From the NCBI GenBank assembly GCA_008711295.1, contig VUYV01000004.1, positions 5,355,635 through 5,419,634 of the forward strand: a stretch of 64,000 bases of DNA, in the 5' to 3' direction. This document shows, one piece after another, positions 22,386 through 34,235 of this stretch (positions are counted from its first letter, which is position 1; each line of letters begins with the position of its first letter). The notes under the pieces were generated by a model. It did not search any database. It saw only the letters and a program-made list of their open reading frames with translations, and was not told where the DNA came from. Source of the DNA: Anarhynchus alexandrinus (lineage: Eukaryota > Chordata > Aves > Charadriiformes > Charadriidae). The position numbers and the translations under genes are program-made.

Positions 22386-25300
22386 TCAGGAAAATATCCG
22401 CGTGGTAGATAAGGTCACAGAATGCTGCTGGGGTCAACAGCAATCTCTATCTATCCGGATTTTAAAGAGGAAATATGACCTTGCCTTGAAATTGAGTATC
22501 TCCCTTGTCTGCAGGTAACTCGGCGCTTCCTTCTGCCTATAAAAGGGGATGCTGCTTCCCCACCCGACAAAGCCACGCAGTGAGGCTGCTTCCCTGGGGT
22601 TGCTCAAACACAAGTGGCCAGGACCAGGACAGCACCCACAGATAAATACGCTCAGTCTTATTATCAGTGGGATCCTGACTCCCACAGGGTCCTCAGAGAG
22701 CATGTCTCCCATATTTGCATCCCTTTTCTTTCCTGGGCGTCTGGCCCCGTCCCGCCTCTCAGCCCAGCAGGGAGGGGATGCTTTTCCAGGGGGGGCTGCA
22801 CCCCTGCACGCAGCAGCATCCCCCGCGAGGGTCCCCAGAGCATCCCCCCTCTCCCACCTCCCCAGGGAGCAGGGGCATCAGCACCCTTTGATGCATCACC
22901 TGCTCTAGCGAGTACATGGAGGCTCTGTGAGATTGCAATTCACATTTCAGCCAGTCATTAGGGACCCCAGGAGCCTTCCAGGAGCCAAGATTACCCACCA
23001 CTTCGCAAGTAAGTCTGATGTGACCCGAGACACAGATCTCCAGCTCTGTAGTGCATGGACCCTACCCGTGTGACCAAACCCTTCCTCCCATCCTTTCCCG
23101 CAAGCAGGAACAGAGCTAAACACAGTGCCCAAGCACCAAGCTTGGGAACTCCCAAGACACGATGGACCATCAAGATCATCCATCTTCCATGTAGTACAGG
23201 CCACAGGGCTTCCAAAAATTAATGCTGGTGGAAAGCCAGAGACATCTCTTAGGGAAACTTACCTCCTGACATTACTACTGCTAGTACTGGAGAATCCACC
23301 GGTGCCTGTGTTGTTCCAATGGTTAATTATCTTCACTTTTAAAAACGTGCACCCTTTTTCCCCTGACAGAAAGCTATGCCAAGAAATTAGTCAAGCTAAT
23401 CAGTGCCCCGACTCACTACCTAACATCTAAGAACTGGAGAAAGAGATGAGATAAAATTCAGGGGTAATACAGGTTCTAGAAAGCTACAGATAAAAATACC
23501 CTGAAAAGTAGGTTAAATTACCAGGAAGATAAAGCACATTAGAAAACAGGAGCGTATGAATCAATAATTCACATTTCAGAACAGTTACTCAGACATTTAC
23601 AAGAGCTTTCAAACGCCTGTCTCCCTCATCCCTCTCCAAAACGTGACCCTGACAATGATCCCCAGCAATTTCCTCAGAACTGAAGTAATTCTTACAACCG
23701 CTTGAAATTTTGCTATACAGGAGCACGGCAAGTGAATGGAAAGAGGGAAAATATCGGGGGCAGGAAGGGATCCAGGATCTCACCTGATTGCGATTGTTGC
23801 CACCAACACAGTATAGTGATTTCCCACCACTTATAATTTAAATAAACTCCTAATGCAGTTCTACTGCTAAACATTGTACTTAATAACACAAAGGCTCCCT
23901 GACGCCGTTAACACAGCTGGACTGCCAGCTCTGAAATGTCAGCTTCCTTCCCTACATTGCGAAAGCTCTACTGTTAATTTTGACATCTGGTTTTTAGTGA
24001 GATGTATTTCTCGCAGAGCAAATGCACACTGACAAATCTGGGGCCCTCTGTGTATTTTGGTAAATTGCAATCCATTATGAATATATATCTTCCTATAATG
24101 AAATGTTAGCTTTGCAGTTGTAATGCAAGCTGTCCAAGTATCTGGTGGGAACATTTAATAACAATAATATTTTGCTGAGGATAACACAGCTACCTCATTT
24201 AGGTATTCCTAATACACTCTCCTGGATGAGTTTTTCCCCCTGATATATTAACAGTTTAATAGTACACAGGTGAAAGCAACTAGGTGATATTGAGACAAAA
24301 ACCCGCCCTGGCAGCTTGGAGCCTCTCTGCAGAGGAAGCAGAACATTGATGTGTCTGCAGCGGTTCCCACTGGGACCTTGCTGACAGCAAACATCATGGA
24401 TCAAGACAGCCCTAAGAGGACGCACAGCTCAATTACTGCACACTGCGCACCTCCGAGTGCGCGGTCCGAGGCCTGGCCGCATCTCCCGAGGATCGGGGGG
24501 CTGTGATGGGGGCACTGAGCGTGTCCTTCCCACGGGGAAGTAAGCAAGGCTGCTGGAAAGCATCCCCTGCACTTGGTTTCCAGCTCTGCAAAGAAAAGAA
24601 GCCTTCACTCTTTTAGATGATAAGCTAATTTTTTTTTCTCCATTTAGCCCAAAAGTTTCTGAACACAAAATTAGCAGGTCCTGATGCAAAAATCACACCT
24701 GTCCCAGAGGGATTTGCTGAGCACGTGAATGGTATGCTTGAGACGGGGATGCCACAGAACCACCACGCACCCAAGGCAGCGCTGGCGAGCCCGGGACTGT
24801 GCCTTCACACGCTGCTGACAAGCAAATCCGCACCGGCAGCCGACACACTGCTCGCAGTCAAGGCAGGCAAAATACTCTGGGCTGCATTTAAGCCTGACCT
24901 AAACCGAGATCCGCTCGCATCAGCTGGCTCAGTTTGACTTGGCGCTGGATATGTATCCCAGTAAATCATCTTCTGTCAACAGGACCATCTTCCAAAGGAC
25001 TTAGTGGCAGTCTGGTGGGACGCTCCCTCCCGTTTCAGTGGGGCTGGCTGCGTTCTGCTGACCTAGATGAATATCTGGCGACAGGAATGATCAGCAATGC
25101 TTTGTCTTACAAGAGCGCATTGCTAAAGCGCAAGTCTCCACAAACAGCGAGTCAGCACGGAGCTGCCCTCCCCAGCCGGAGACGCTGCTCCCCCGGCCCT
25201 CCCCCGAAGGCAGCGGTGGCCAGAGTCCCGAGCGAGCATCTCTCCTCCGCGTGTGCAGGAGTTAGTCAAGACCGTGAGGTTGCAGTGGTGTGCTTCAGAG

Positions 25301-27010
25301 CCAGAGGAGAGATGATAAAAAACAGAATTGAGATCTGTATCGTGCGCAGACCCAGATAGTTAAACCACTGTGCTCAGGCAGTGCTGGACTGGGACACGCA
25401 CACACACCAGCCCGGGGCCAGAGGAGGGGACCGCACCAGGAGAGCATCTCAGAAAGTCCAACTGACTCAGCCACTCAACAAAGTTAGCCAGAAGCTCTCT
25501 GAGCACAGGCAAGTTTGCAAAGCCAAAAGCAAGCACCAGCACGGCAGACCCGGCTCTCTGCAGCAGGCGGGAAACCTGGTCATCCCCTCTATTTGGCATC
25601 ACGTTCTTCTGCTGTATTGTAAAGTTATTTAACTTAGCCCAGACCTTCAGGAACATCTGACTACCATATGTCAAGGATTCAGTCGGAATTGTATTTTAAA
25701 GGGCTACTTCATAGGAGAGATGCAAAGCTCACAGTGGAAAGACTTAACTGACATTAGGGATCTGGATCAGGCCCCTAGTGAATGGAAGAGAATTAATATT
25801 AATTCTTATCTTCCCTATTTGAGCATGACGTGCCCCCAGGCTTGCTGCTTGTCTTAGCAGAAGCACTATCTCCTGTTTAGGCATGACAATATTTGTCAAG
25901 TGTAATGCTCATTAGTCTGCTGTGTGGTCAGGCTAGCAGTGTATAAACACTCTGAAAGATCAGGTACGGACTAAAGGTCTGCTCTTTGTGGTCAATTATA
26001 GCCATCAACATTAATGATGCCACCATGGAGAGCTATGCAGGGAGAAGAGAGAGAAGTGCTTTTCCAAGGTTAGCCTTGACAACGTACCTTGGCTACAAGG
26101 AGCTGGCAATGAAAAATGTAGTGTGCACCTCCAGCCTCCGTCTCACCCTCTCAGTGATTTATTTCAAGAATAGTCTAGTGGCTTCTTTTTTTTTTTTTTA
26201 AATACCTGAATAAAAGACAAGCTTTCTAACCTGAAGTGCATTCTCTTGTATTCTTCAGAATTCACATTGTTGACGATACTTAAGCCTGATGTTTAATCAA
26301 AGAGAGAAAAAGCAGCATAGGGGCTGAGGAAAGTTTCCCATTTTTGCCTTTGTCTCTGACTCTACATTTTCCCTCAAACCCTAGGATTCCCCAGCAAAGC
26401 TGAGATGTTGACTCTATTTGCTTGGAGAGAGTTCTTGTCATAGTTCTTAAGTGAACCGGGAAAGACAGTAAGGTTTATTTTCCCCCTTGAAAAATGTCTT
26501 TTTTTCCTTTTTAATTATTATTAAAATGGGGCTATATGTTTGCAGATCTCAAAGAGGGAAGGGTAAAAACTTCATTTTATTACAGAAGCAGAAAGACTTG
26601 GCAATATTTAAAAATATTCCCAAAAGAAAAATCACTACTGCAGAACTAACGATGTGGATAATCATCCTCAACTGGCAACATCCCACTTACTACCACAGGA
26701 GAAGGACCACTCATCAGCCCTCTGCTGCCAACCCATTGCAAGGTAGAGCTTCAGTGAAAGCATCATCAATGAAAGCAGAAATAGCATGAGCTTTTGAAAT
26801 CCCTATATAGATTCCCAAGCCTGCTGGAGCACTATAAATATAAGCGAGCGTGAGACAGCAATAGCATGTCCTGAAACCCCAGTGAAATTTGGCATATGCA
26901 TAACTGTCTCAATGAAGCCTACCCATAGAGAACTAGGTAAGCATGGATATTCCCAATTAAAAAAAATAAACCCCAAAATGCACAGTCCAGCCCTTCCCTA
27001 AGCAGGAAAT
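22386..27010. other. Gene-free DNA, about 4.6 kb
   Basis: No gene was recognised. Smaller GC-rich pockets lie at 22740-22870, 24440-24520 and 25140-25260. A T-run lies at 26187-26199. The segment at 25755-25775 (GGATCTGGATCAGGCCCC) resembles the terminal motif of old amniote palindromic repeats but is too short to call. All open frames are under about 145 codons and lack motifs. Confidence 0.55.
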
Positions 27011-27092
27011 TATAAAGCACATGCCCAATTTTAAGCAGGACTTAAAAACATGCATTTAAGTTTAGGACAGGTTTAATGCTTTGCTGAAGGAG
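27011..27092. repeat. Relic of a palindromic MITE-like repeat (AAGCACATGC...GCTTTGCTGAA)
   Basis: The sequence runs AAAGCACATGCCCAATTTTA (27014-27033), then AAGCAGGACTTAA, then ACATGCATTTAAGTTTAGG, and ends with TTTAATGCTTTGCTGAA at 27072-27088. The two ends are inverted relatives (AAAGCAC against ATGCTTT). The TTAAG/CTTAA alternation matches an old palindromic amniote repeat that I recall as AAGCACTTAAGCATGTGC..GCTTAAGTGCTTTGCTGGA. The middle appears shortened. It is the same family as the copy at 45.4 kb. Confidence 0.5.
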
Positions 27093-29459
27093 GTGTGCTT
27101 TGATCAGAAACGTCATTTGTTTAACCTATGACCATTGATTTCCATTTAATTGGCATCCATCATCTTCACCGATGCAGTGTAATAGAGCACTAATATTGGG
27201 GTCCTGGCCGTATTCCATTCATTGAATTGCATTTGTCAGCCTAAACAGAACCCCACATGTGAGGTTATTTATGTACTTGTCCACGGAGCAGACTGCGCAG
27301 CAAACAGTCGCATTCAATATTTGATGTGTTCTCTAAAAAAGAAAACCACATTTTCTGTAAGTGAGGTGTAGCTCAGTCAGTAATTCAAACTCTCAGCATC
27401 CATGAAATCCTGCAATCCATTTATGCCTGCTTTGTAGAACTGACGTTTGCTTGGTGGTCTAAAGCCTTTTATTTTTCTCCTCTCCTTTCCAGCATGTGCT
27501 CTTGTACTTACCAGGGCGCTTACAGTATTATTTAGGTTGCTGCCTGCGATATTTTCAAGCTACTAGAAGACAGTTTCTTAGACATTTTCATAATGTTTTG
27601 AAATGCTGATGAGGATTTAGCATTAAAATTAATGGCAGCCAGCCGTGGTCTTTCAGATGTGAAAGACTGTGCAGTATTTTCTGGGAAAAAAGGGGGGGGT
27701 AGGGGGGAGAAGAATGGAGATATAAATAGCCAGTCTTGCTTTTCTCCAGGCAGGATCCTTTTAATCATGTAAAATAGATTTTAAAGATTAAAGACTCTAG
27801 GCTCTGTTCTGCCTTTGCTCATGTCTCGTATCACCAATTTTTTTTATGTAATTTGAATGAAAAAGGACACACATGGTGTTTTCATTTGCATTACCCCAAA
27901 GTGGAATTTCCCCTTGAAGAACATAGCCCCTACCTCCTCTGCAGTGAGGAGAAAACCACCACACCTGGGTGGAACAACACGAAACAGGAGAAAACCCCAT
28001 TCCAAATCATTACCCTACTTCTTGGACCTGGAACCTCGTTTTTCTGAGATTCAATTTAGAGCTATGGCTTATAAGCTGAAAAGGAGACAGAAGAATTACT
28101 GGTCCAGCAGCTATATCTGTATATGCATGAGCTGCAGTCCCAGATTTCATCCAGACATCATCATACTGCACATGGAAAAACCTGCACTAGTTGAAACAAA
28201 AGCATCAGCACTGGGAAAACTGACTGCACCGGGGGGCAAGAGACCTCTGTCCTCGTCAGAAAGTTCAGCAATACCAGGGGTGTTCTGCAAGAACTGCCAA
28301 GGGTGGAGGGCGGAGAGGAAAGGCCCAGCTCCACAGAGAAAAGGTGAATCAAAGTTCTCCTGCAGGAACAACGCGGCCTGACAAAAGCCAGGGGAGATGC
28401 TGGGAGGAAAGTAGGCCAAAGAAGTAAAAATCTGGGGCAGAATAGACTGCCCATGCCCATCAACAGTCCATTGACAGAGCTGGAACAAAGAGGCTTCCTT
28501 CTTCTGCCACTTGCATGATAAACTCTGTTTTGCCACATGACTCCCTCTCACCAAGGCACACAACGCAACAGGAGTTGCATCTCAGCAACAGTCTTCATTC
28601 TTAAATTTACTTTTCTAATACAAGTTGCAATCAATTCCTCTTACATATTGACTAAAGCATCCTTTCTCCACATCACGCTCCTCAGACTTGCAGCTATAGT
28701 TCCACCCGGTTTCCAGTTGGGACCCTCTCCTGGAGCAGGAAGTCCCTCATCTCCTCCATGATTCTGAGGCCAACAAAAATCAATGCTGGAATGTATTGAT
28801 TTTATTATTTGTACTTAGTTGTACTTCTCAAATGAAGTACAGGACATCTGAATAATTCTCTTTGATCACATTTATAAATACCCAGAGCGTCCTAACTTTG
28901 GTCCATATGCTAAAATATCAATGGCCTCATTGGCAAAGAGCATGGAGCCGTCCTTAAGGGACCACCAAAAGTCAGCAGCTGTGAACAAGTATTCTTTCCG
29001 CTAGATATTCTTTCATATTCATAAGCCAAAGAATAGAAAGGAAACAAAGGACATCGTTCATCAGATACAATCCAATAAATCTTTCTAATAACAATTGGAA
29101 TTCACCTTGAAATCCTCGCCAAACATGAGACAGTTTTCTGATGGACTTCATCTCCATGGGTTTGAAGAGCAGAGTCCTGTATCCCACACAATTACTCTGC
29201 CATACACGTGGCCTATGGAAAAAGAGAAGACATGTGAAAGCTGAAAAGCAGCATTTGAATGTAAGAAGTTGTCTTCGTTCTAAGCAGTGCCTTCTCGTTG
29301 GGACAGTATGGTTAGAGGGAAAATAAATGCGTGCAACTCTATTACAAGAAAATAAAACACGCCTGTAATTGCAACGAAAGATTTTGTCTTGACAGCCCTG
29401 GAAATGAAAGTTCACAAAGCACATATAGTGTGGGAAGCGTCAGCATAAACCTCCCACAC
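27093..29459. other. Gene-free DNA
   Basis: No gene was recognised. The parts at 27120-27240 and 27540-27690 are dense in homeodomain-like ATTA and TAAT motifs. G8 and G6 runs lie at 27692-27699 and 27702-27707. The segment near 27368 resembles a tRNA A box but lacks a matching acceptor stem. Open frames up to 174 codons (27857-28381, plus) have no recognised motif. Confidence 0.5.
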
Positions 29460-29500
29460 GTGCCTCCACCAGTGTAACTGGGGGATAAGGGCAGCGTGTT
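29460..29500. repeat. Possible relic of a palindromic amniote repeat (ACCAGTGTAACTG type)
   Basis: CACCAGTGTAACTGGGGGAT followed by AAGGGCAGCG resembles one arm of a recalled old repeat (TTACACCAGTGTAACTGAGGGCAGA). Only about 35 bases match and the other arm is not visible, so this is a weak call. Confidence 0.3.
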
Positions 29501-29639
29501 CCCAGTCTCTCTGCCTGCTTCTGCCTCTCTGCTGAAAATGGCCACCAGTGTTTTCAATTAATTCCAGGTGGTTTCGTACCACAGGCACTGATCCGCTTGG
29601 AGCTGAACCAAAACCGCTCCCCGCGCTGCACAGATAGCA

Positions 29640-29795
29640 CACATACTCCGCTCACTCCCAGCCTGCAGATCTGTTTCAAGGTCCTGACCCTAGTTTTTAA
29701 AGCCCTTAATAGGCGAGGGCCTAATGAACCTTGGAGACTACTTTTTATTCCACAATCCAAAGCAACAGCTGTGATTGCTCTGGGTGAGCAGGGCT
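29640..29795 (+). mobile_element. Relic of a LINE reverse-transcriptase C-terminal region (CR1/L2-like)
   Basis: The plus-strand frame 29597-29797 encodes QICFKVLTLVFKALNRRGPN at about 29669-29728. This fits the conserved region just after the reverse-transcriptase domain in CR1/L2/Rex-type LINEs, where the pattern is (Y/F)K(V/I)L.L.(Y/F)KALNG.(A/G)P..L. The sequence after it (about 29740-29790, encoding KATAVIALGEQG) also fits the usual following segment. Only about 50 codons are recognisable, and the upstream palm domain and the 3' tail are gone or unrecognisable. It is much older and more isolated than the three CR1 copies. Function is certainly lost. Confidence 0.5.
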
Positions 29796-29799
29796 GAGC

Positions 29800-30075
29800 A
29801 AGCCCAGGGCGAAACCCTCCTCGCTTTCTGCATCCAAGCCTCCTGCCACCAAAGTCTCAGCCCTGTCTTTTAGCAAGAGTAGCATCCTCAGACCCTCATT
29901 CGTAGTCTTCCCACAGTCTTCTTCACCACTGTTGCTGCAGTATTCATTGAAAATTAGCACAAGGTAAAGAAAAGCTGTGTTTTAGAAAAAAGACACTTCT
30001 TCAGGTCTTTGCAGTAAACCGTCATTCTAAGACCATTTCCCCAAGGGCAGAGGGAGAGGGACGCTTTTTCTTAAG
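29800..30075. other. Gene-free DNA between two old LINE relics
   Basis: Nothing was recognised. The stretch separates the reverse-transcriptase relic on the plus strand from a CR1/L3-like tail on the minus strand. Their opposite orientation means they are not one element. Confidence 0.45.
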
Positions 30076-30142
30076 TTACAGAAAAGTAGAGTTGGGAGAA
30101 AACTTGAGAGGTCAATACCTGATCCCTGTTGGGGGATAACAA
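30076..30142 (-). mobile_element. CR1/L3-like LINE 3'-end relic
   Basis: The plus strand reads TTACAGAAAAGTAGAGTTGG, then GAGAAAACTTGAGAGGTCAA and TACCTGATCCCTGTTGGGGG. This follows the reverse complement of an old CR1/L3 3' end (ATAGAATCATAGA..GGTTGGAAGGGACCT, then AGGTCATCTAGTCCAACCCC). It represents only the terminal 65 bases or so and is heavily diverged. Called from remembered consensus order. Confidence 0.45.
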
Positions 30143-32396
30143 GGGGAGCTCAGGTACCAGAACCCTGATGGAGCAGCCCTGACCAGTCCCCTTCGTGCCC
30201 AGAGCAGCACAGCCAGAGTCCTCCCAACACGACCCTTCCTAGCAAGTTTTAGGTGAGGCCGTGGCAGATGGAGCAAAGGCAGCAGTGTATGCAGGGCATC
30301 TTTATGCTTGGTCGGGACCAACACAACATAAAGCTGAAAGAAGACATTGCCTATTACAGATGTATTAATGCTCCTCGGTTTGCTTATCAGCCTCTTCTCA
30401 CTCTTCCACGTGCAGCCTGTGCTTTTTCTGCTTTACAACTATGAATAGAAATGCAGAATTAGCCTGCACCTCAGTGCTGGTTTGAAAGCTTGTCTGTATC
30501 TCTCCATCCTCCATGCCACACGCTATTTCGTACTTTAATATCAACTTTTAAAATAGATTAGAGGCTGATGAGCTGAAACAAATCCAGATCATTACTCCTA
30601 CAGCATTAGCACCACCCTCTCCGTAGCCTTCCTTCTCCTTCACATCCATCCTCCCTTTGCCTCTGCCTGTCCTCGCCACCTGCACTGTCCCTTCAGCAGT
30701 GTAAAGCACTTCCTCAGTGCGCTGAGCCACAGAAGGGCGCTTCAAGCAGACACCTACACCTTCCAGGAACCCACCAAGCACAGCCCTTGTCTTACCAAGC
30801 AACTCATCCCGCTGCTCCTAACCTTTGAACTTCAGCTGGTCACACTGGGTCCTTTTAGACAGCATGTTCATCAACTTTCATATCCTGCTCCGTTTTGTAA
30901 GTGCAGGTTCCTTCAAAAGAATAAGCAGTAATTACTGCAGCCACACCTATACTGGAAATGCCTGTGTGATGATCTGTAGTTCATGCTCACAAAGAAAACA
31001 AAAGCTGTAAAGAAATAAGCATCTATTCCTTTTGAACTTTGGTATCTGGTCCTTTTCTGCAGCAGGGACCTGATTCTTTGAAGCACTGAGCTGCCACAGC
31101 CCCTGAGGGACTTGAGTTTCTTCTCACACATGCAAATATAAATCAGAAGTCGCTCTCTATTGAAGCCAAGTGAATTATGCAGGTGTAACCTCAATGCGAC
31201 AGAGAGGGCTCATGGATGTCAACAGAGACTGGAACAGGTGCCCTTTCATTTTTCACACGGTGATTTTTCATTTTCAGCCACTTGGTTTTGCACAGCTACA
31301 ATAGCACATATACAGCTGTGATGCAATAGGACAGGATGGCTGATATTTAGGAGAAATCACACGCTTAGATCAATGCACACTGCAGGTATTCAGCTGGAAC
31401 CAAATGTGTTGGAAGCAATGTAAACCCCAGGGGGCTTGTTCACTAATCAATAAACACGAGGAATGTATGCCACTGAGTTATTGCTGCAGTGTTAATTGTA
31501 GCTATGTGGGAATATTTTTTTTTTTTGCATTGCTAAAGAAACAGACATCTTCAAGAGCTATGACTTTTACAAAACAGATACAATACGAAAAATACATTTC
31601 TATTCACTTCTCTGATGTTTTCAACTTTAGGAAAACATACAACCTCATTAGAAGCTCTCAGTGCTGCCTCATGAAGGAGAAAGGGAAGTTCTGTAGTGCT
31701 TCCAATCCTCTGGTTTACCACAAGTGACATTTAAGCAGTCACCTGAGGAAAAATCCCAATGGGAGCACTGACAAAGCTTACCATTTGAAAAAGGTCAGAC
31801 CTTCTATTCTTGCTCTGAATAGATGGTGCTGACCTTAAAAACCTCCCAGTCTCAGTCCCCCTCCTCATACGAGTATGATGGAGTAGCCAGCTAGGGCAAT
31901 TTTACCCAGGAGGAGATGCAGGGCATCATTGCTCTGCAGAATTTTTGTATTCCCTGTTTTCCTCATGACAAATTAGAGATAAATCAACTCATCTGTGAGC
32001 AGGTGCTCAGCAGCACAGCCACCAGCATAGGAGTACCAGGCAGGGCACAGGCTGCGGTGGGGAAGAGAGTCGCCTCTCAACAAGGTGACTGTCTTGAATA
32101 CAGATGACAAAAATGCAATGGCATTCAAACCCCTGGTGAACGGGGCATTCTGTGTAAGCGTGAGAGAGAAAGGGGGATTCGCAAAGACTAACTTTAACCA
32201 AGGCAACTCGGAGCAGGAATTGCCATTTAGGAGCTCTGATTCAGCCTCTGGAAGAGCCCATTAGATACAGACCCTACAAAAACAAGTCTTATTCAGCTGA
32301 AGTTAGGTTTGCGAGACCCCGCTCTTGTTTCTTTGACTGAAGACCCCTCCTCACTCATCATTTACATAGAGAAACAAAGGGCAGGCAGATGGAGAA
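30143..32396. other. Gene-free DNA
   Basis: No gene was recognised. A T-run lies at 31516-31526. Open frames are all about 110 codons or shorter and without motifs. Confidence 0.55.
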
Positions 32397-32542
32397 ATAG
32401 TATTGCCACTCTGCAGATGGAAACTAAACCTCTGGTACGACCTTGAGCACAAGGTCAGGCAAGGATCTCATGGCAGAAATCAAACCCAGATTCATGAGGT
32501 TCTAGCTCAGGACCTTAATTGTGAGTTCATTCTTCTTCCCGA
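32397..32542 (-). repeat. MIR-like SINE relic (best-preserved copy)
   Basis: The plus strand follows the reverse-complemented MIR-type consensus block by block: TATTGCCACTCTGCAGATGG then AAACTAA (about 32400-32427), GACCTTGAGCACAAGGTCAGGC standing for TTGCCCAAGGTCAC (about 32439-32460), ATGGCAGAAATCAAACCCAG standing for TGGCAGAGC.GG.ATTGAACCCAG (32470-32489), and CTCAGGACCTTAATTGTGAG standing for the GTGCCTTAACCACTG box (about 32506-32525). The complete order of four boxes makes this the firmest SINE relic in the window. There is no coding capacity. Confidence 0.75.
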
Positions 32543-34148
32543 CACAATCCTCTTAGCCTGAACCTGTAAGTATTCAGTACTACACACGCTAACTCCTCAA
32601 CTTTACTGAGGACTGTCGTCCTACCACCAGGTCATCAAAGCAAAACTAGCACCGTGCCAGGTAGCTGGATGCGAATATAGCTCCCTCCCCCTCATCAGTA
32701 CAACTCTCAGAGGCTGATCCTCCACACGGGCTTCAGAAGAGTACGCTTCCGACTGAGTCATCCCGTGGGATGAAACAGGACAGCCCACAGCGGTAATCCC
32801 AAATGCTGCAGTATGCTAGAAAATCAGTCCCTAACTGCTGCAGTCACGAAAATACAATAAACATGCCCTGTGATTCCATTTTTAGTCGCTTTTCAATGCA
32901 GCGCTGCAGTTTGTCAGTCTTTCTTGTCCCAGCTGGAATAGATGAATTGCTGATGCTTTTTAGGACCATTGGCAGATGAGCACAATAGAAACATCGCTCA
33001 GATATTGATGACTAATGCACACAGAACGTTTCCAAAAACTGTGTTGCCATCGCAGCTAAACAAAGTGTACTAAATTCATATTCACATGGAAGGAGAGGAG
33101 CTCATTTCCACATGTTCAGCATTTAAATGAACCTATGGCACCACTGCAAAACTCAGCTGAAACCAAAAACTGGCCACGGTTCTCTTGAAAGTTTCATAGA
33201 CCTCCATAACCCTAACTCAGGTTTCAGGTTGGCAGCAAAGCCTGGAATATCTCACAGGGTTTGGGATTTCATTATAGAAGTTTCTAGCAGCTACTAGGAG
33301 AACTTCTCTTGGGTCACAGACCTACAGGCCTCTAGATATCACCCTCACTTTAAATTATCATTGCCTTGCTATAAAAATGACATGTATTGCTCGTAAGGCA
33401 CAGTCCAGCACATTTCAAAGCTCACAGAAGCCTTTTACCAGCTCAAATGGATTAGATCAGCTTCTTCAGGGGAAGCCTCCTAGACAGTTTTCCCTTTAGG
33501 ACTGGAAGTAACCTGCTGGAGTACAGCACAAGCCAGGGCTAACTTGCAGAGGTAGAAAATCCTTGCAATGGCTAAAAGTGCCCCTGCCAAAAGAACTGAA
33601 AGCACAGAAAAAAGAATCTAATTTAGATTGAAAAAAAAAAAAAACACAACCCCAACAAGCAAAACAACAACCACCAACACAGCAAGACAATGGAGCTAAC
33701 AGACTAATAAAGCCAAAGGAAGAGCCCTTCATCTGGAGCAGGATTAAGCAGATGACTCATGGAGGAGTTCTGTTGCTGTCATCTCTGACTAAACCTTACA
33801 CTGAAGTCCAGACACAAACTGATCTGACTCGATGGGGAGTTGGAGCAGCTGGAGGGAGTCAGCACTCCCAACCCCAGTTCCCAGCTCTCGCAGTCATTTG
33901 AGCACTCCTACACAAGCGATCCATCCCCTGGTAAAATTATAAGCGAAAAATGAAATTCTTTCCTGCCTTGTGTGCTCTTAAACTTCCCATTATGACAATA
34001 ACAAAACTTATAAATGCAAAAGCAGAACATAGACCGCTTCAAGTCTGAGATAGAGCGCGGCTTGTTTTGTAGCTGAGGTAAGTGTCCAAACATCTGCTAC
34101 TCCTTAGATGCTTTGCGAGGATTGTTTTAATGCACTTAGAAATTGCCC
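32543..34148. other. Gene-free DNA
   Basis: No gene was recognised. An A-run lies at 33630-33643, followed by an AACAACAACCACC-like stretch to about 33690. Confidence 0.55.
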
Positions 34149-34235
34149 TGAATACTTTTTTCTATGAATACTTTTCTTTCTTGAATACTTTCTTTCTATA
34201 AGCACTTTTCCTGTCTTGAGTACTTTTCTTTCAGG
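34149..34235. repeat. Short tandem repeat, five units of 16-18 bases
   Basis: The units begin with TGAATACTTTT at 34149, 34165 and 34182, then diverge to TAAGCACTTTTCCTGTCT (about 34199) and TGAGTACTTTTCTTTCAGG (34217). The basic unit is TGAATACTTTTCTTTCT. The last two units have drifted most. It is a small minisatellite with no coding meaning. Confidence 0.85.

Noticed and set aside
25755..25775. GGATCTGGATCAGGCCCC as the end of an old palindromic repeat
   Set aside because: Fewer than 20 matching bases, with no recognisable neighbour block.
27361..27440. tRNA-like GGTGTAGCTCAGTCAGTA with a weak B-box-like ATGAAATCC
   Set aside because: There is no acceptor-stem pairing, no anticodon arm and the B box is poor; similar TAGCTCAGT words occur elsewhere by chance (for example near 21972).
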